This document shows, in pieces, positions 63,953 through 64,000 of a stretch of DNA of 64,000 nt. The stretch covers positions 186,001-250,000 of the forward strand of contig NZ_JANUFF010000006.1 in the NCBI RefSeq assembly GCF_024806495.1. Direction: 5' to 3'. The position numbers were made by a program, and so were the translations under genes. The notes under the pieces were generated by a model that was given only the letters and a program-made list of their open reading frames with translations, did no database searches and had not been told where the DNA came from. The stretch is from Chryseobacterium sp. JUb7 (lineage in GTDB: Bacteria > Bacteroidota > Bacteroidia > Flavobacteriales > Weeksellaceae). Every line of letters starts with the position of its first letter. Positions within the stretch are counted from its first letter, which is position 1.

Positions 63953-64000
63953 TTAAAATGTTTGCTTTTTATCAAGTTCCGGTAAAATTTCGTCAATTCT
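63953..64000 (-). CDS. C-terminal end of a gene running in from the right edge (partial)
   Basis: On the - strand the frame from base 64000 reads RIDEILPELDKKQTF and stops at TAA (63955-63953). A second frame (ELTKFYRNLIKSKHFK) is also open, so the true frame is not certain. Too short to identify. Confidence 0.35.
   Translation of the reverse strand, partial: RIDEILPELDKKQTF

Noticed and set aside
1..64000. Prophage, integrative element or defence system
   Set aside because: No integrase, transposase, phage structural, restriction, Cas or toxin-antitoxin gene was recognized on either strand.

Overview
The window looks like chromosomal DNA of a Chryseobacterium-type flavobacterium (Weeksellaceae, Bacteroidota). 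The evidence is low GC, several promoters of the form TTG-N19-TAnnTTTG, SusC/SusD genes, type IX secretion (T9SS) sorting domains, surface-type lipoproteins and a GldA-like ABC ATPase. I see no rRNA, tRNA, CRISPR array, phage or transposase gene.

Region 1 (1-19.3 kb) is mixed accessory metabolism. It has two tandem serine-hydrolase/TPR genes, the first cut by the window edge. An ArsR-type regulator precedes an ene-reductase gene and an NTF2-like gene, with a 20-bp palindrome at its own promoter and a degenerate copy before those genes. There follow an AraC-type regulator, an alpha/beta hydrolase, a second serine hydrolase, a nitroreductase, and VOC/NTF2 and SDR genes that share an almost identical 54-bp upstream element next to a Crp/Fnr gene. 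A TonB-plug/MG2 protein, a DJ-1/PfpI protein and a surface lipoprotein close the region.

Region 2 (19.6-37 kb) is the most unusual part. Four large T9SS-exported proteins are built from RCC1-type seven-bladed propellers: three, two, two and one propellers. Fibronectin III domains link the propellers, and each protein ends in a nearly identical sorting domain. The two middle genes each form an operon with a preceding beta-helix gene, and the whole unit of about 4.84 kb is tandemly duplicated. All four transcription units share the same promoter (CAA and CAAAAATA boxes on the + strand with exactly 19 bp between) followed by a long conserved 5' leader of about 310-460 nt with recurring inverted repeats.

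Region 3 (37.1-49.2 kb) is an L-fucose utilization locus read leftward: SusC/SusD uptake, then an FucP-type symporter, a UxaA-type sugar-acid dehydratase, an SDR, an FAH-family hydrolase, a mutarotase, a TIM-barrel lactonase and a second SDR. This order fits the non-phosphorylative fucose route to pyruvate and lactate. A GH29 alpha-L-fucosidase and a GH3 enzyme lie 8-12 kb further right (57-61.4 kb). The susC and fucP upstream regions share a 10-bp motif inside 10-bp-spaced direct repeats.

Region 4 (50-57 kb) is mostly housekeeping or conserved: a GldA-like ATPase, a patatin-like lipase, a YvbH-like PH-domain protein, dihydrolipoyl dehydrogenase and small secreted proteins. Region 5 (61.5-64 kb) holds a TIGR01777-type epimerase gene broken by one in-frame stop codon, a DUF2071 gene and an SRPBCC gene. 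Each spacer there carries a copy of the same short interspersed repeat.
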